This document shows positions 10,427 to 19,360 of a DNA stretch of 64,000 bases, piece by piece. Source of the stretch: Azospirillum canadense (GTDB lineage Bacteria > Pseudomonadota > Alphaproteobacteria > Azospirillales > Azospirillaceae); assembly GCF_025961225.1 (NCBI RefSeq), contig NZ_JAOQNG010000010.1:486501-550500 (forward strand). The letters are read 5' to 3'. The translations under genes were made by a program, and so were the position numbers. The notes beneath the pieces are model-generated. The model had not been told where the DNA came from. It was given only the letters and a program-made list of their open reading frames with translations, and made no database searches. Numbering within the stretch: the first letter of the stretch is position 1; every line of letters begins with the position of its first letter.

Positions 10427-12580
10427 TCACCCAGGGAGCGGGCCGGCCTCGCTTTCCAGGATCACGCGGCTGGTCGTCTCCACCACGCCTTCCAGAAGCG
10501 GCACCAGGGCCGCGACCTTGTCCGGGTCGGTGTAATGGTCGTTCAGCGCGCGGGCGATGGCGGCCATGCGGGGCGTGCCAAAATTGGCGGCCAGCCCGGC
10601 CAGCGTGTGGGCGGCCTGCCGCAGGTCGCGCGGGCGATTTCCCTGCAGGGACGAGCGGATCGCCGTCAGCTCGCGCATCGCCGTCTCCGGAAGCAGGCGC
10701 AGCATGCCGTCCAGGCTTTCGGAGCCCAGCGCCAGCCTCAGCTCCGACAGCTTCACGCGGTCGACCAGCGGCAGCCGGGCGAACAGGTCGCGCTCCGGAA
10801 CGGCGTCGGCCTTGCCGGGCACCGGGACGGCCCGGTCGTCGAGCGGCCGGCTGGCAAGGTCGATGATGACGGCGTTCAGATGTTCCCAGTCGATCGGCTT
10901 CGTCAGATAGGCGTCGAGGCCCGCGGACATGTGGCCGTCGCGGTGCTCGGGCAGCGCGTCGGCGGAAATGCCGATGATCGGCAGGCGGGAGGCCGGGCCG
11001 CTCATCCGGCGGATGGCCCGCGCGGTGGACCGGCCGTCCATCACCGGCATCTCCATGTCGAGGAGCACGGCGTCGTAGTCGGCGGCCTGCAAGGCGGCGA
11101 TCACGGCGCGCCCGTCCGCCACGGCGTCGATACGGTGCCCCAGCCGAGTCAGCATGGCCGAGATCAGCATGCGGTTGACGTCGTTGTCCTCGCCGAGCAG
11201 AAGCCGCAGCGACGCCGCCGGACGTCCCGCCGCGTCCTCACCCGATCCGGAACGCAGCACCAGGGTTTCGGGAAGCGGCTGCGCCAACGCGTCGGCGGCG
11301 GGCGGCGCCTCGGCCAAGCGGGAGCGGATGGTGAAGCGGAAGGTCGTCCCGCGGCCGGGGAGGCTGGACACGGCGATGTCGCCGCCCATCGCCTCGGCCA
11401 GCCGCTTGCAGATGGCCAGGCCCAGGCCCGTGCCGCCGTACCGGCGGCTGGTCGAGGCGTCGGCCTGGACGAAGGCCTCGAACACGCGGGCGCGCTGCTC
11501 CTCGGTCATGCCGATGCCGGTGTCGGCGACCTCGAACCGCAGGAGCATGTCGGTGCCCGCGCTACCATCGCCTTCGTCCACGTCGGGGCGCCACGCGGCG
11601 ATTTCGATCCCGCCGCGGTCGGTGAACTTGATGGCGTTGGAGACGAGGTTGAACAGCACCTGGCGCAGCCGCGTCGGGTCGCCGCGCACGTGGCGGGGCG
11701 TGTCCTCCGCGATGGAGGCGGTCAGCGACAGGCCCTTGGCGGCAGCGCGGACGGCGAAGAGCTGCACCACGTCCTCGACCAGCCGGTACAGGGAGAAGTC
11801 GATCTCCTCCATCTCCAGCTGCCCGGCCTCGATCTTGGAGAAGTCGAGGATGTCGTTCAGGATTGTCAGCAGCGTGTCGGCGGACGACCGCAGCGTCTTG
11901 ACGAAGCCCTTCTGCGCCTCGCTGAGCGGCGTTCCCAGAAGCAGGTCGCCCATGCCGATCACCGCGGTCATCGGCGTGCGCAGTTCGTGGCTCATCATGG
12001 CCAGGAAGCGCGACTTGGCCCGGCTGGCGTTCTCGGCGGCGACGCGGGCGGCCTCCGCCTCCTCCCGCGCGCGGTCCAGGTCCTCGGCCAGCGCGAAGGT
12101 CTCGGCGGCGAGCCGGGTCAGCTGCTCCTGCGCGTCGCGCAGTTCCTGCTCCGACCGGCGGCTCCGCGTGACGTCGATGCAGGTCCCGACGAACCAGCGC
12201 AGGCGCCCGTCGGGGTCCGTCACCGGACGGATCGACAGCGCGTTCCAGAAGGGGGTGCCGTCCTTGCGGTAGTTCAGGACCTCCACCGACACCGGTTGCC
12301 CGGTTTCCAGCGCGACGCGGACCCTCTCCACCGTGTCCGGATCGGTGTCCGGCCCTTGGAGAAGGCGGATGTTGCGGCCGATCAGCTCGTCCTCGGCATA
12401 GCCGGTGATTTCGCGGAAGGCGCGGTTGCAGTAGACGAGCGGCCGATCGGGCCGGTTCGGGTCCACCAAGGCGATGCCGGACGTCGTCGCCTGCGCCACC
12501 TCGGCCAGCACTCCGCCGCACGACGGGTCGATCAGCCAGTCGCCGGTCTCGGACGGTGGGGGAAAGCGGGACGGGGACAC
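10427..12580 (-). CDS. Hybrid histidine kinase with LOV-like PAS, receiver and Hpt domains
   Basis: The 717-residue soluble protein has, in order, a LOV-type PAS domain (about 25-140), a coiled coil (about 140-190), HisKA with phospho-His near 198 (MMSHELRTP), an HATPase domain, a receiver with DMEMPVMDG, and a C-terminal Hpt domain (AAHTLAGLAANFG). The PAS domain follows LOV consensus closely (GRN.RLLQGPDTD, NYRKDGTPFWN), but the adduct-forming cysteine of GRNCRFLQ is isoleucine at residue 71. The conserved C-terminal glutamine is also changed (VGTCIDVT). No membrane segment is seen. The GTG start is the upstream in-frame option. Its divergent neighbours encode a receiver, a cobalamin protein and another kinase. 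Confidence 0.93.
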   Translation of the reverse strand: MSPSRFPPPSETGDWLIDPSCGGVLAEVAQATTSGIALVDPNRPDRPLVYCNRAFREITGYAEDELIGRNIRLLQGPDTDPDTVERVRVALETGQPVSVEVLNYRKDGTPFWNALSIRPVTDPDGRLRWFVGTCIDVTRSRRSEQELRDAQEQLTRLAAETFALAEDLDRAREEAEAARVAAENASRAKSRFLAMMSHELRTPMTAVIGMGDLLLGTPLSEAQKGFVKTLRSSADTLLTILNDILDFSKIEAGQLEMEEIDFSLYRLVEDVVQLFAVRAAAKGLSLTASIAEDTPRHVRGDPTRLRQVLFNLVSNAIKFTDRGGIEIAAWRPDVDEGDGSAGTDMLLRFEVADTGIGMTEEQRARVFEAFVQADASTSRRYGGTGLGLAICKRLAEAMGGDIAVSSLPGRGTTFRFTIRSRLAEAPPAADALAQPLPETLVLRSGSGEDAAGRPAASLRLLLGEDNDVNRMLISAMLTRLGHRIDAVADGRAVIAALQAADYDAVLLDMEMPVMDGRSTARAIRRMSGPASRLPIIGISADALPEHRDGHMSAGLDAYLTKPIDWEHLNAVIIDLASRPLDDRAVPVPGKADAVPERDLFARLPLVDRVKLSELRLALGSESLDGMLRLLPETAMRELTAIRSSLQGNRPRDLRQAAHTLAGLAANFGTPRMAAIARALNDHYTDPDKVAALVPLLEGVVETTSRVILESEAGPLPG

Positions 12581-12822
12581 GGCGGCGGGTCTTCAGGCGG
12601 TGGCTTCGGCGTGATCGCCCACCATAGGCGGTCATGGCCGTGAAAGCCATGTCCAAGACTTCGGAGACGTGACGGCGCCAATGGAAAGCGCAGGCCGAGC
12701 GAAGGTTGCGGATATGACTTTCTTTTCCCTTTTTGGAGGCTTCTCTATCCGTCCCGACGGCGTTAACGTGTTCAGCGCGGCGTGATTTGCAACGCCGCTG
12801 TGGGCGGAGCGGGGTTCCAGGG

Positions 12823-13257
12823 ATGCTGACCGACGGCGCGAACAGTTCTTCTCAAATCAAGGCCATCAACGATCTCGGCGTTCTGCTGATCGAGGACGAC
12901 GACTTCACGCGCCGGCTGATGAGCCGGCTTCTCCAGGACCTGAAGGTGCGCCGGCTGTGGGAGGCGTCGGACGGAATGGCGGCGCTGGAGATCCTGCGCA
13001 AGCACGCGGACGAGGTGGACGTCGCCATCTGCGACCTGGAGATGCCGCGGATGAGCGGGCTGGACCTGCTGCACGCGCTGCGCACCGCCACGGGCAACCC
13101 GCTGGCCGACCTGCCGGTGGTTGTCCTGACCGCCCATCGGGAGGCCGACACGGTCAAGCGGGCCATCGCCTACGGCATCTCCGGCTATCTGGTGAAGCCG
13201 GTGTCCAAGGCCGACCTGATCAAGCGCCTGACCTTCGTCATCCAGAAGGGGCGCTGA
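12823..13257 (+). CDS. Single-domain response regulator (CheY-like receiver)
   Basis: The 144-residue product is a stand-alone receiver. The acidic pocket IEDDD is near residue 23, the phospho-acceptor is in CDLEMPRMSG (about 70), and a Thr and Lys complete the site in VVLTAH and YLVKPVSK. There is no output domain, so it must act by protein contact or pass phosphate on to an Hpt. The ATG at 12823 places the receiver after a short 17-residue lead, and a purine-rich stretch lies upstream. It is divergent from the LOV-like hybrid kinase, whose Hpt domain is a plausible partner, and upstream of the cobalamin-binding gene. Confidence 0.88.
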   Translation: MLTDGANSSSQIKAINDLGVLLIEDDDFTRRLMSRLLQDLKVRRLWEASDGMAALEILRKHADEVDVAICDLEMPRMSGLDLLHALRTATGNPLADLPVVVLTAHREADTVKRAIAYGISGYLVKPVSKADLIKRLTFVIQKGR

Positions 13258-13389
13258 TCCGCGTGACCGCTCGGGCGGGATGGAGGGATTGGGCAAATTC
13301 GGTGATCGTGACGGTACGGAGGTTGTAAGGTCGGGCGCGATTGCGCAACTATCGTTCCGAACCGTGATGCAAATCGGAGATGCCGCGCC

Positions 13390-14502
13390 ATGCTCGGGAC
13401 CATTCAGGCCGGAATGCGCCCCGTACGCCCCCCACCCAACTCCATTGCCCCAAACCCCATCGCCAGCCGGTGCGATGAGTTGGCCCGCGCGGTGGTCGCC
13501 ATCCAGTTCGAGCGGTGGCCGGCGCTCTACGCGCGCTACGGCGAGGCCGGGTGCGACAAGTGCGCCGAGGATCTGCGCTTCCACGTGCTGTACCTGGCGG
13601 AGGCCGTGGCGGCGAACCGCCCGGCGCTGTTCCGCGAGTATGTCGGTTGGGTCAAGGTGCTGTTCGCCAACATCGGGATTCCGGTGGAGGAGCTGGGGGA
13701 AAGCCTGGAGATCCTGCGCGACGTGATCGCCGCGCGGGTTGACGACGCGACGGCGGAACGGGTGCGCGCCTGCGTCGCGGCGGCGCTGGACGGGCTGCCG
13801 GGCATGGCGGTCGACGTCCCGCGATTCATTGCGGAGGATGCTCCGCACGGCGCCTTGGCGAAGACCTATCTCGACCGCCTGCTGGCCGGTGACCGGCGCG
13901 GCGCCACCACCCTGGTGCTGGACCGGGTGGAGGGGGGCATGGCCGTCGCCGACGTCTACCTGCACGTCTTCCAGCCGACTCTGCGCGAGGTCGGGCGGCT
14001 GTGGCAGACCGGCGCGATCAGCGTGGCGCACGAGCATTTCGCCACCGCCGCCACGCAGGCGGTCATGGCCCAGCTTTACCCGCGCATCTTCGCGGCCGAG
14101 CGCTGCAACCGGTCCATGGTCGCCACCTGCGTCAGCGGCGAGTTGCACGAGGTCGGCATCCGCATGGTCGCCGATTTCTTCGAGATGTCCGGGTGGGACA
14201 CCTATTACCTCGGCGCCAACGCGCCGGCGCGCGCCATCGTGCAGGCGGTGCGCGAGCGCAACGCCCACATCCTGGCGGTGTCCGCCACAATCAGCGCCCA
14301 TGTCGGCACCGTGACCGACCTGATCGCCGCCGTGCGGGCGGAACTGGGCGACCAGCCCCTGCGCATCCTGGTCGGCGGCTATCCGTTCAACCTGGTGCCC
14401 GACCTGTGGAAGGCCGTGGGGGCGGACGCCTGCGCGGTGACCGCGGCCGAGGCGATCTCGGTTGCCGGGGCGCTGGCCGACTCCCTGCCCGGCGCGGCGT
14501 AA
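13390..14502 (+). CDS. Cobalamin-binding sensor protein with CarH-type W-x9-EH motif
   Basis: The 370-residue product has an N-terminal helical region (about 25-150) with no obvious DNA-binding motif. A B12-binding cap helix domain (about 155-235) and a Rossmann-type B12-binding domain (about 240-365) follow. The cobalamin motif is ExHxxG (E251, H253, G256), as in CarH/LitR photoreceptors. The cap carries W205, nine residues, then E215-H216, which is the W-x9-EH signature of adenosylcobalamin photoreceptors. The residue after that Trp is Gln, not the His that forms the bis-His adduct in Thermus CarH. Eleven bases separate it from the downstream kinase gene, so it probably feeds that kinase. 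Light or B12 sensing is inferred. Confidence 0.85.
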   Translation: MLGTIQAGMRPVRPPPNSIAPNPIASRCDELARAVVAIQFERWPALYARYGEAGCDKCAEDLRFHVLYLAEAVAANRPALFREYVGWVKVLFANIGIPVEELGESLEILRDVIAARVDDATAERVRACVAAALDGLPGMAVDVPRFIAEDAPHGALAKTYLDRLLAGDRRGATTLVLDRVEGGMAVADVYLHVFQPTLREVGRLWQTGAISVAHEHFATAATQAVMAQLYPRIFAAERCNRSMVATCVSGELHEVGIRMVADFFEMSGWDTYYLGANAPARAIVQAVRERNAHILAVSATISAHVGTVTDLIAAVRAELGDQPLRILVGGYPFNLVPDLWKAVGADACAVTAAEAISVAGALADSLPGAA

Positions 14503-14513
14503 AGGGGAAACGG

Positions 14514-15749
14514 ATGGACGCGCTGGTCCTGGCCTGCGACTTCGACGGACGGCTGCGGACGGCCCACGCCATCGGCGCCGGCCTTCCGGAGTTGCATCCC
14601 GAGGCCCTGCATTCCGAAGCCGGGCGCCCCTTTCCGATGCTGTTCGGGCCGGACGCGGTCGGGCGCGCGCTCGACCTGTTCGCGGATCTGCGGCGGATGG
14701 GGTTGGTGCTCGACCGGCCGCTCGCGTCGCCGGTCGAGCAGGGCGGTACGCTCTACCTGTCCGGGCGGCGCGATGCGGAGGGGCTCGTCCTGACGGTCGC
14801 CCGCGTGCCGATGGCCGTGCGCGCCATCGCCGAGCAGGTCGCCGGGGAGGACCCGGCGCTCGCCCTGCGGGTGCGGGCGCTGGGTGCGGTCCGCCCGGAC
14901 GGCGGCGGGTTCCCGGCGGATGAGGCCTCGGTCGAGGCTCTGTTCGAGGAAATGTCGCGCCTCAACAGCGACCTTGCCAACGCCCAACGCGCGTTGGCCA
15001 AGGCGAACAGCGAGCTGGCCGCCAGCAACGAGCAGAAGAACCGGCTGATGGGCATGCTGGCGCACGACCTGCGTTCCCCCCTTCAGGTCGTCGCCGGCTT
15101 CGCGCAGATCCTGGAGGAGCGGCTGGACGGCCGGCTGGAGGACGCGGAGCGCAGCTGCGTGGAGCGCATCCGCGAATCCAGCCTGTTCATGCGCCATCTG
15201 GTCGAGGACGCGCTGTCGCTTGCAGCCGTGCAGGCCGGGCGGCTGCGGCTGGTGCCGCGGCCGACCGACCTTGTCCGGCTGGTGCGGCGGAACGTCTCCA
15301 TGAACCGGGTGTTGGCCGATGGCAAGGCCATGACGATCGAGCTGTCCGTGAACGACGACGCCCTAGGCACGGTCGAGGTCGACCCCGCCAAGGTGGAGCA
15401 GGTGCTCAACAACCTGTTGTCCAACGCCATCAAATACTCCGACCGCGGCGCCCTGATCCGGGTGACCGTGGGCGCAACGCCGGAGGGGAGCGTGGGCGGC
15501 GTCCCGCACGCCCGCATCGTGGTGGCCGACAACGGCCGGGGCATCCCGGAATCGGAACTGGGGCAGCTGTTCCAGCCCTTCGGCCGGTCCGGCACGCTGG
15601 GCACGGCGGGGGAGACGACGGTGGGCCTGGGCCTTTACATCTGCCGCACAATCGTCGAGGGGCACGGCGGGCGCATTTCGGTCGATTCGGCCCCCGGGCG
15701 GGGTTCGGCCTTCACGGTCGACCTGCCGGTCGGCTCAGCAAATCATTGA
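14514..15749 (+). CDS. Soluble histidine kinase coupled to the cobalamin sensor
   Basis: The 411-residue product has a PAS-like but unassigned N-terminal region (about 1-140) and a coiled coil (about 140-178). HisKA follows with phospho-His 184 (MLAHDLRSPL), then an HATPase domain with N box (NNLLSNAIKYS), G1 box (VVADNGRGIPE) and G2 box (GLGLYICRTIVEGHGG). No membrane segment is visible. The ATG follows AAAGGGGAAACGG at good spacing. It is the last gene of a set reading receiver, cobalamin sensor, kinase. The likely circuit is kinase to receiver with cobalamin as input, but cross-talk with the divergent hybrid kinase cannot be excluded. Confidence 0.92.
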   Translation: MDALVLACDFDGRLRTAHAIGAGLPELHPEALHSEAGRPFPMLFGPDAVGRALDLFADLRRMGLVLDRPLASPVEQGGTLYLSGRRDAEGLVLTVARVPMAVRAIAEQVAGEDPALALRVRALGAVRPDGGGFPADEASVEALFEEMSRLNSDLANAQRALAKANSELAASNEQKNRLMGMLAHDLRSPLQVVAGFAQILEERLDGRLEDAERSCVERIRESSLFMRHLVEDALSLAAVQAGRLRLVPRPTDLVRLVRRNVSMNRVLADGKAMTIELSVNDDALGTVEVDPAKVEQVLNNLLSNAIKYSDRGALIRVTVGATPEGSVGGVPHARIVVADNGRGIPESELGQLFQPFGRSGTLGTAGETTVGLGLYICRTIVEGHGGRISVDSAPGRGSAFTVDLPVGSANH

Positions 15750-15893
15750 TACACAATGGTTTCGCGCCTCCGCTCACATGGCCACTGGCGCCCGCCCGGC
15801 TGATCCTGTAGAAGGGACTCCTCTGATGCTGCGTCGCGAAAGGTCCATGGGTTTACCCTCCCGCTGCCACGCACGGCCCCCGTGGGGAGCGCC

Positions 15894-16568
15894 GTGAGCG
15901 ACGGCCAATCTCCCGAGGGCCGACCTCCCAAGACGTCCACCGGTTCCGAGGCGACGGCGGACGCGTGCCGCAATCCCGCCTCGGCCCTGCTGGACGACTT
16001 CCTGTCGCACGACCACGGCGAGCGCATTGCGCTGGGCGACCTGATGGGCATCCTGGGCGACCGGGCCTTCGGGGCGCTTCTTCTTCTCCTGTCCATTCCC
16101 AATGTCCTGCCGGTTCCGGGCCTGTCCACGGTGACCGGGCTGCCGATGATCCTGATCGGCGCCCAGATGCTGATGGGGCTCGACCGGCCCTGGATGCCGC
16201 GCCGCGTGGCCGCCGCCACGGTGGACCGCGACGCATTCCTGCGCGTGGTCAAGCGCGCCCATCCCTATGTCGACCGGCTTGAACGCCACCTGCGCCCGCG
16301 CCTGCCGGCGCTGACCGCGCCGACGGCGGAGCGGCTGCTCGGCCTTGCGGTCATCGTGCTGGCGACCATCCTGGCGCTGCCCATCGTCTTCGGCAACCAA
16401 CCCCCGGCCTTCGCGATCGCGCTGATCGCGCTGGGCCTGATCGAAAAGGACGGCGCCTTCGTCGCCGCCGGCCTCGCGGCCGGGCTGGCCGCCATCGCCA
16501 TCGTCGCCGCGGTCGTGCTCGGGCTCGGGCAGGCCGCGATTCTTCTGTTCCACAAAATCTTCGGTTGA
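15894..16568 (+). CDS. exoD: ExoD family membrane protein
   Basis: The product is about 224 residues and has ExoD-family features. A conserved start HGERIALGDLMGILGDRAFG lies near residue 42, followed by a hydrophobic segment with LSIPNVLPVPGLSTVTGLP and three or more C-terminal membrane segments. ExoD was named in Sinorhizobium for an effect on exopolysaccharide and alkali tolerance; its biochemical role is unclear. I prefer the GTG at 15894 because GGGGAG precedes it. An in-frame GTG at 15882 has no ribosome site. A DUF21/CBS gene follows after 24 bases, probably in the same transcript. Confidence 0.85.
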   Translation: MSDGQSPEGRPPKTSTGSEATADACRNPASALLDDFLSHDHGERIALGDLMGILGDRAFGALLLLLSIPNVLPVPGLSTVTGLPMILIGAQMLMGLDRPWMPRRVAAATVDRDAFLRVVKRAHPYVDRLERHLRPRLPALTAPTAERLLGLAVIVLATILALPIVFGNQPPAFAIALIALGLIEKDGAFVAAGLAAGLAAIAIVAAVVLGLGQAAILLFHKIFG

Positions 16569-16592
16569 GGGAGCGCCCGCGGGCACGACGCC

Positions 16593-17897
16593 ATGATCTG
16601 GGAAGTACTGGTCATCATTTTGCTGATCCTGCTGAACGCCTTTTTCGCGATGTCGGAAATGGCGCTGGTGTCGTCGCGCCGCGCGCGGCTTCAGCAGATG
16701 GCCGAGGAAAAGCGCAGCAAGGGCGCCCGCGCCGCACTGGCGTTGACGGAGGACCCCGGCAACTTCCTGTCCACGGTGCAGGTGGGCATCACGCTGATCG
16801 GCATCATCGCCGGCGCCTATGGCGGCGCAACGCTCGCCGACCGGCTGGGCGTGATCCTGGACCGCGAGGTGGCGTGGATCGCCCCCTACGGGCAGCAGGT
16901 GGCCTTCGCCATCGTGGTGGCGCTGATCACCTATTTCTCGCTGATCGTCGGCGAGCTGGTGCCCAAGCGCATGGCGCTGGTGAACGCGGAGCGCATCGCC
17001 GCCTCCGTCGCCGGCCCCATGGGCACGCTGTCGCGGATCTGCCTGCCGCTGGTCTGGCTGCTGGGCGTCTCGACCGAAGGGCTGATGAAGCTGCTTCGCC
17101 TGCCGACCGCGCGCGAGCAGACGGTCACCGAGGAGGAAGTGAAGAGCCTCATCAAGGAAGGCACGCAGAGCGGCGTCTTCGAGCCGGCCGAGCGCAAGAT
17201 GATCGAGGGCGTGTTCCACCTGTCGGACCGGACCGTGCGCTCCATCATGACGCCGCGCCCGGATCTGGTGTGGCTCGACCTCGACGACCCGTCGGACGCC
17301 ATCGCGCGGGAAATCCACGGCAGCGGCTATTCCCGTTTCCTGGTCTGCCGCGGCGACGTGGACGAGGTGCAGGGCATCGTGTCCAGCAAGGCGCTGCTCG
17401 ACCAGTCGCTCCAGGGGCAGCCCTTCAACCTGCGCACCGCGATGGTGAAGCCGCTGGTCGTGCACGACGGCACGCCGGTCCTGCGCCTGCTGGAGCTGTT
17501 CAAGCAGGCGACCGTGCACATGGCTGTGGTGGTGGACGAGTATGGCAGCGTCGAGGGCATCGCCACCGTGACCGACATCATGGAGGCCATCGCCGGCGAG
17601 ATGCCCGAGCTGGGGCAGGAGGCCGATGGCGGCGCTGTGCAGCGCGAGGACGGCTCCTGGCTGGTCGACGGCATGACCCCGATCGAGGAGGTTGAGGCGC
17701 TGGTCGGCATGAAGGGCCTGAAGGGCGAGGGCGATTTCCACACCATCGCCGGCTTCATGCTCGACCACCTCGGCCACGTGCCCACCGCGGCGGAGCATTT
17801 CCACTGGGGCGGCATGCGCTTCGAGGTGGTGGACATGGACGGCCGCCGGATCGACAAGGTGCTGATCCAGCAGAACGAGGAAGTGTCGGAGGGGTAA
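16593..17897 (+). CDS. DUF21/CNNM-CBS domain membrane protein (hemolysin/CorC family)
   Basis: The 434-residue product has an N-terminal CNNM (DUF21) membrane domain with about four segments (1-190), a CBS pair (about 215-335) and a C-terminal CorC/HlyC transporter-associated domain (about 345-430). Motifs include FFAMSEMALVSSRRARLQQM in TM1 and PRPDLVWLDLDD at the first CBS. Family members are linked to magnesium or cobalt efflux; the name hemolysin is historical. Length is typical. It shares a strand and a short gap with exoD and is followed by a repeat hairpin before convergent rodA. Confidence 0.9.
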   Translation: MIWEVLVIILLILLNAFFAMSEMALVSSRRARLQQMAEEKRSKGARAALALTEDPGNFLSTVQVGITLIGIIAGAYGGATLADRLGVILDREVAWIAPYGQQVAFAIVVALITYFSLIVGELVPKRMALVNAERIAASVAGPMGTLSRICLPLVWLLGVSTEGLMKLLRLPTAREQTVTEEEVKSLIKEGTQSGVFEPAERKMIEGVFHLSDRTVRSIMTPRPDLVWLDLDDPSDAIAREIHGSGYSRFLVCRGDVDEVQGIVSSKALLDQSLQGQPFNLRTAMVKPLVVHDGTPVLRLLELFKQATVHMAVVVDEYGSVEGIATVTDIMEAIAGEMPELGQEADGGAVQREDGSWLVDGMTPIEEVEALVGMKGLKGEGDFHTIAGFMLDHLGHVPTAAEHFHWGGMRFEVVDMDGRRIDKVLIQQNEEVSEG

Positions 17898-17934
17898 GCG
17901 GGCGGGGCGTCGATCGGCGCCCGTTCCGTTGGGA

Positions 17935-18010
17935 TTCACCACCAAGGCACCAAGGCACCAAGAATCCACGACGTGTCCAGTGCGGGGATTCTTGGTGCCT
18001 TGGTGGTGAA
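17935..18010. repeat. Imperfect palindrome with tandem AAGGCACC units between convergent genes
   Basis: The left arm (17935-17967) reads TTCACCACCAAGGCACC and then repeats AAGGCACC before AAGAATCC. The right arm (17986-18010) is its reverse complement without the extra 8-base unit. The arms can fold into a stem of about 25 bp. It fills the gap between the DUF21/CBS gene and rodA, so a bidirectional terminator role is likely. The CACCAAGG unit is a familiar intergenic repeat core, from memory only. Confidence 0.7.
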
Positions 18011-18019
18011 AATCCGACC

Positions 18020-19192
18020 TTAAACGTCGGTGACGCCGCTCTTCGGGATGCGGATCTCGCGGTGGACGGACATGCTCAGCAGCAGGCCGACGCCGATCAT
18101 CAGGGTCATCATCGCCGACCCGCCATAGGACACCAGCGGCAGCGGGATGCCGACGACCGGGATCAGCCCCATCACCATCGACACGTTGACCATGACGTAC
18201 AAGAAGAACTGCGCCGTCATGCCGACCGCGACAAGGCGGGCGAACTGGCTGCGGCAGCTGAGCGCGATCACCACGCCGTAGATCAGCAGCATCAGGTACA
18301 GCGCCAGCAGCGTCAGCGCGCCGACCATGCCGAACTCCTCCGCCAGCACGACGAAGATGAAGTCGGTGTGCTTCTCCGGCAGGAACATCAGCTGGCTTTG
18401 CGAGCCGGCCATGAAGCCCTTGCCGAACAGCCCGCCGGAGCCCAGCGCGATCTTGGACTGGAGGATGTTGTAGCCGGCGCCGAGGGGATCGGTCTCCGGC
18501 TCCAGGAAGGTGTAGACGCGCTGCTTCTGGTAGTCGTGCAGGAATTCCCAGGCGATGGGGATGGCCGACAGGCCGCCGCCGATGACCAGAAGGAACTTCC
18601 AGATGCGCACCCCGGCCGCGAAGAAAACGGCGCCGCTGCCCATGATCAGCAGCAGCGAAGTGCCGAGGTTCGGCTGCATCAGCACGAAGGCCACGGGCGT
18701 GAAGACCAGCAGCAGGGGCGGGATCAGCAGCAGCGGCCGCCCGATTTGGTCCAGCGAGATTCCGTGGAAGTAGCGGGCGAGCGCCAGGGTCAGCGCCGGC
18801 TTCATCAGCTCCGACGGCTGGAGCTGGAAGAAGCCGAGGTCGATCCAGCGCTGCGCGCCCATGCCGATGCGGCCCATCAACTCCACCGCGACCAGCAGTC
18901 CCAGCACCAGGACGAAGATCACGTAGGCCGACTTCATCAGGTACCGGATGTCGATCAGCGCGATGCCCAGCATCAGGACGAGCCCGGGGATGGAGCGCAC
19001 CAGCTGGGGCTGCGCCCAGGGCTTCCAGTTGCCGCCCGCGGCGGAATAGAGCAGCCCGACGCCGACGGAGGTGATCACGCAGACCAGGAGCACGAGGCCC
19101 CAGTTGATCATGCGAAACTTGCTGCCGAGCGTGAGTTGCGGGCGCTGCGGGGCCAACCCGCCCGACCCGTGGTTCGAAAGGACCGCGACCAT
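18020..19192 (-). CDS. rodA: RodA/FtsW-family peptidoglycan glycosyltransferase
   Basis: The product is about 390 residues with ten or so membrane segments of the SEDS family. The signature QPSELMKPALTLALARYF, the loop GSGGLFGKGF, the segment FLPEKHTDFIFVVLAEEFG and the C-terminal PLVSYGGSAMM are all present. RodA polymerises glycan strands for cell elongation with a class B PBP. The ATG at 19192 gives a family-like N-terminus; an upstream GTG at 19309 would add 39 low-complexity residues. Unusually, neither mreBCD nor mrdA (PBP2) is adjacent. No clear ribosome site precedes the chosen start. Confidence 0.93.
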   Translation of the reverse strand: MVAVLSNHGSGGLAPQRPQLTLGSKFRMINWGLVLLVCVITSVGVGLLYSAAGGNWKPWAQPQLVRSIPGLVLMLGIALIDIRYLMKSAYVIFVLVLGLLVAVELMGRIGMGAQRWIDLGFFQLQPSELMKPALTLALARYFHGISLDQIGRPLLLIPPLLLVFTPVAFVLMQPNLGTSLLLIMGSGAVFFAAGVRIWKFLLVIGGGLSAIPIAWEFLHDYQKQRVYTFLEPETDPLGAGYNILQSKIALGSGGLFGKGFMAGSQSQLMFLPEKHTDFIFVVLAEEFGMVGALTLLALYLMLLIYGVVIALSCRSQFARLVAVGMTAQFFLYVMVNVSMVMGLIPVVGIPLPLVSYGGSAMMTLMIGVGLLLSMSVHREIRIPKSGVTDV

Positions 19193-19360
19193 GAGAGACG
19201 CTTGTTGTATCGGGATGGCGGCGCTCTCCGGCCCGCCTTGCGCGCCGGATACTGCACGAGGGACGGCCCCCGGTAAAGCCGCCCGGCTTCCCCGGCCCGG
19301 AAAAGGCACGGATAGCGGGGATTGTCGGGGTTGGCCCCCGCCCGCCGCCCTATGCTCCGG

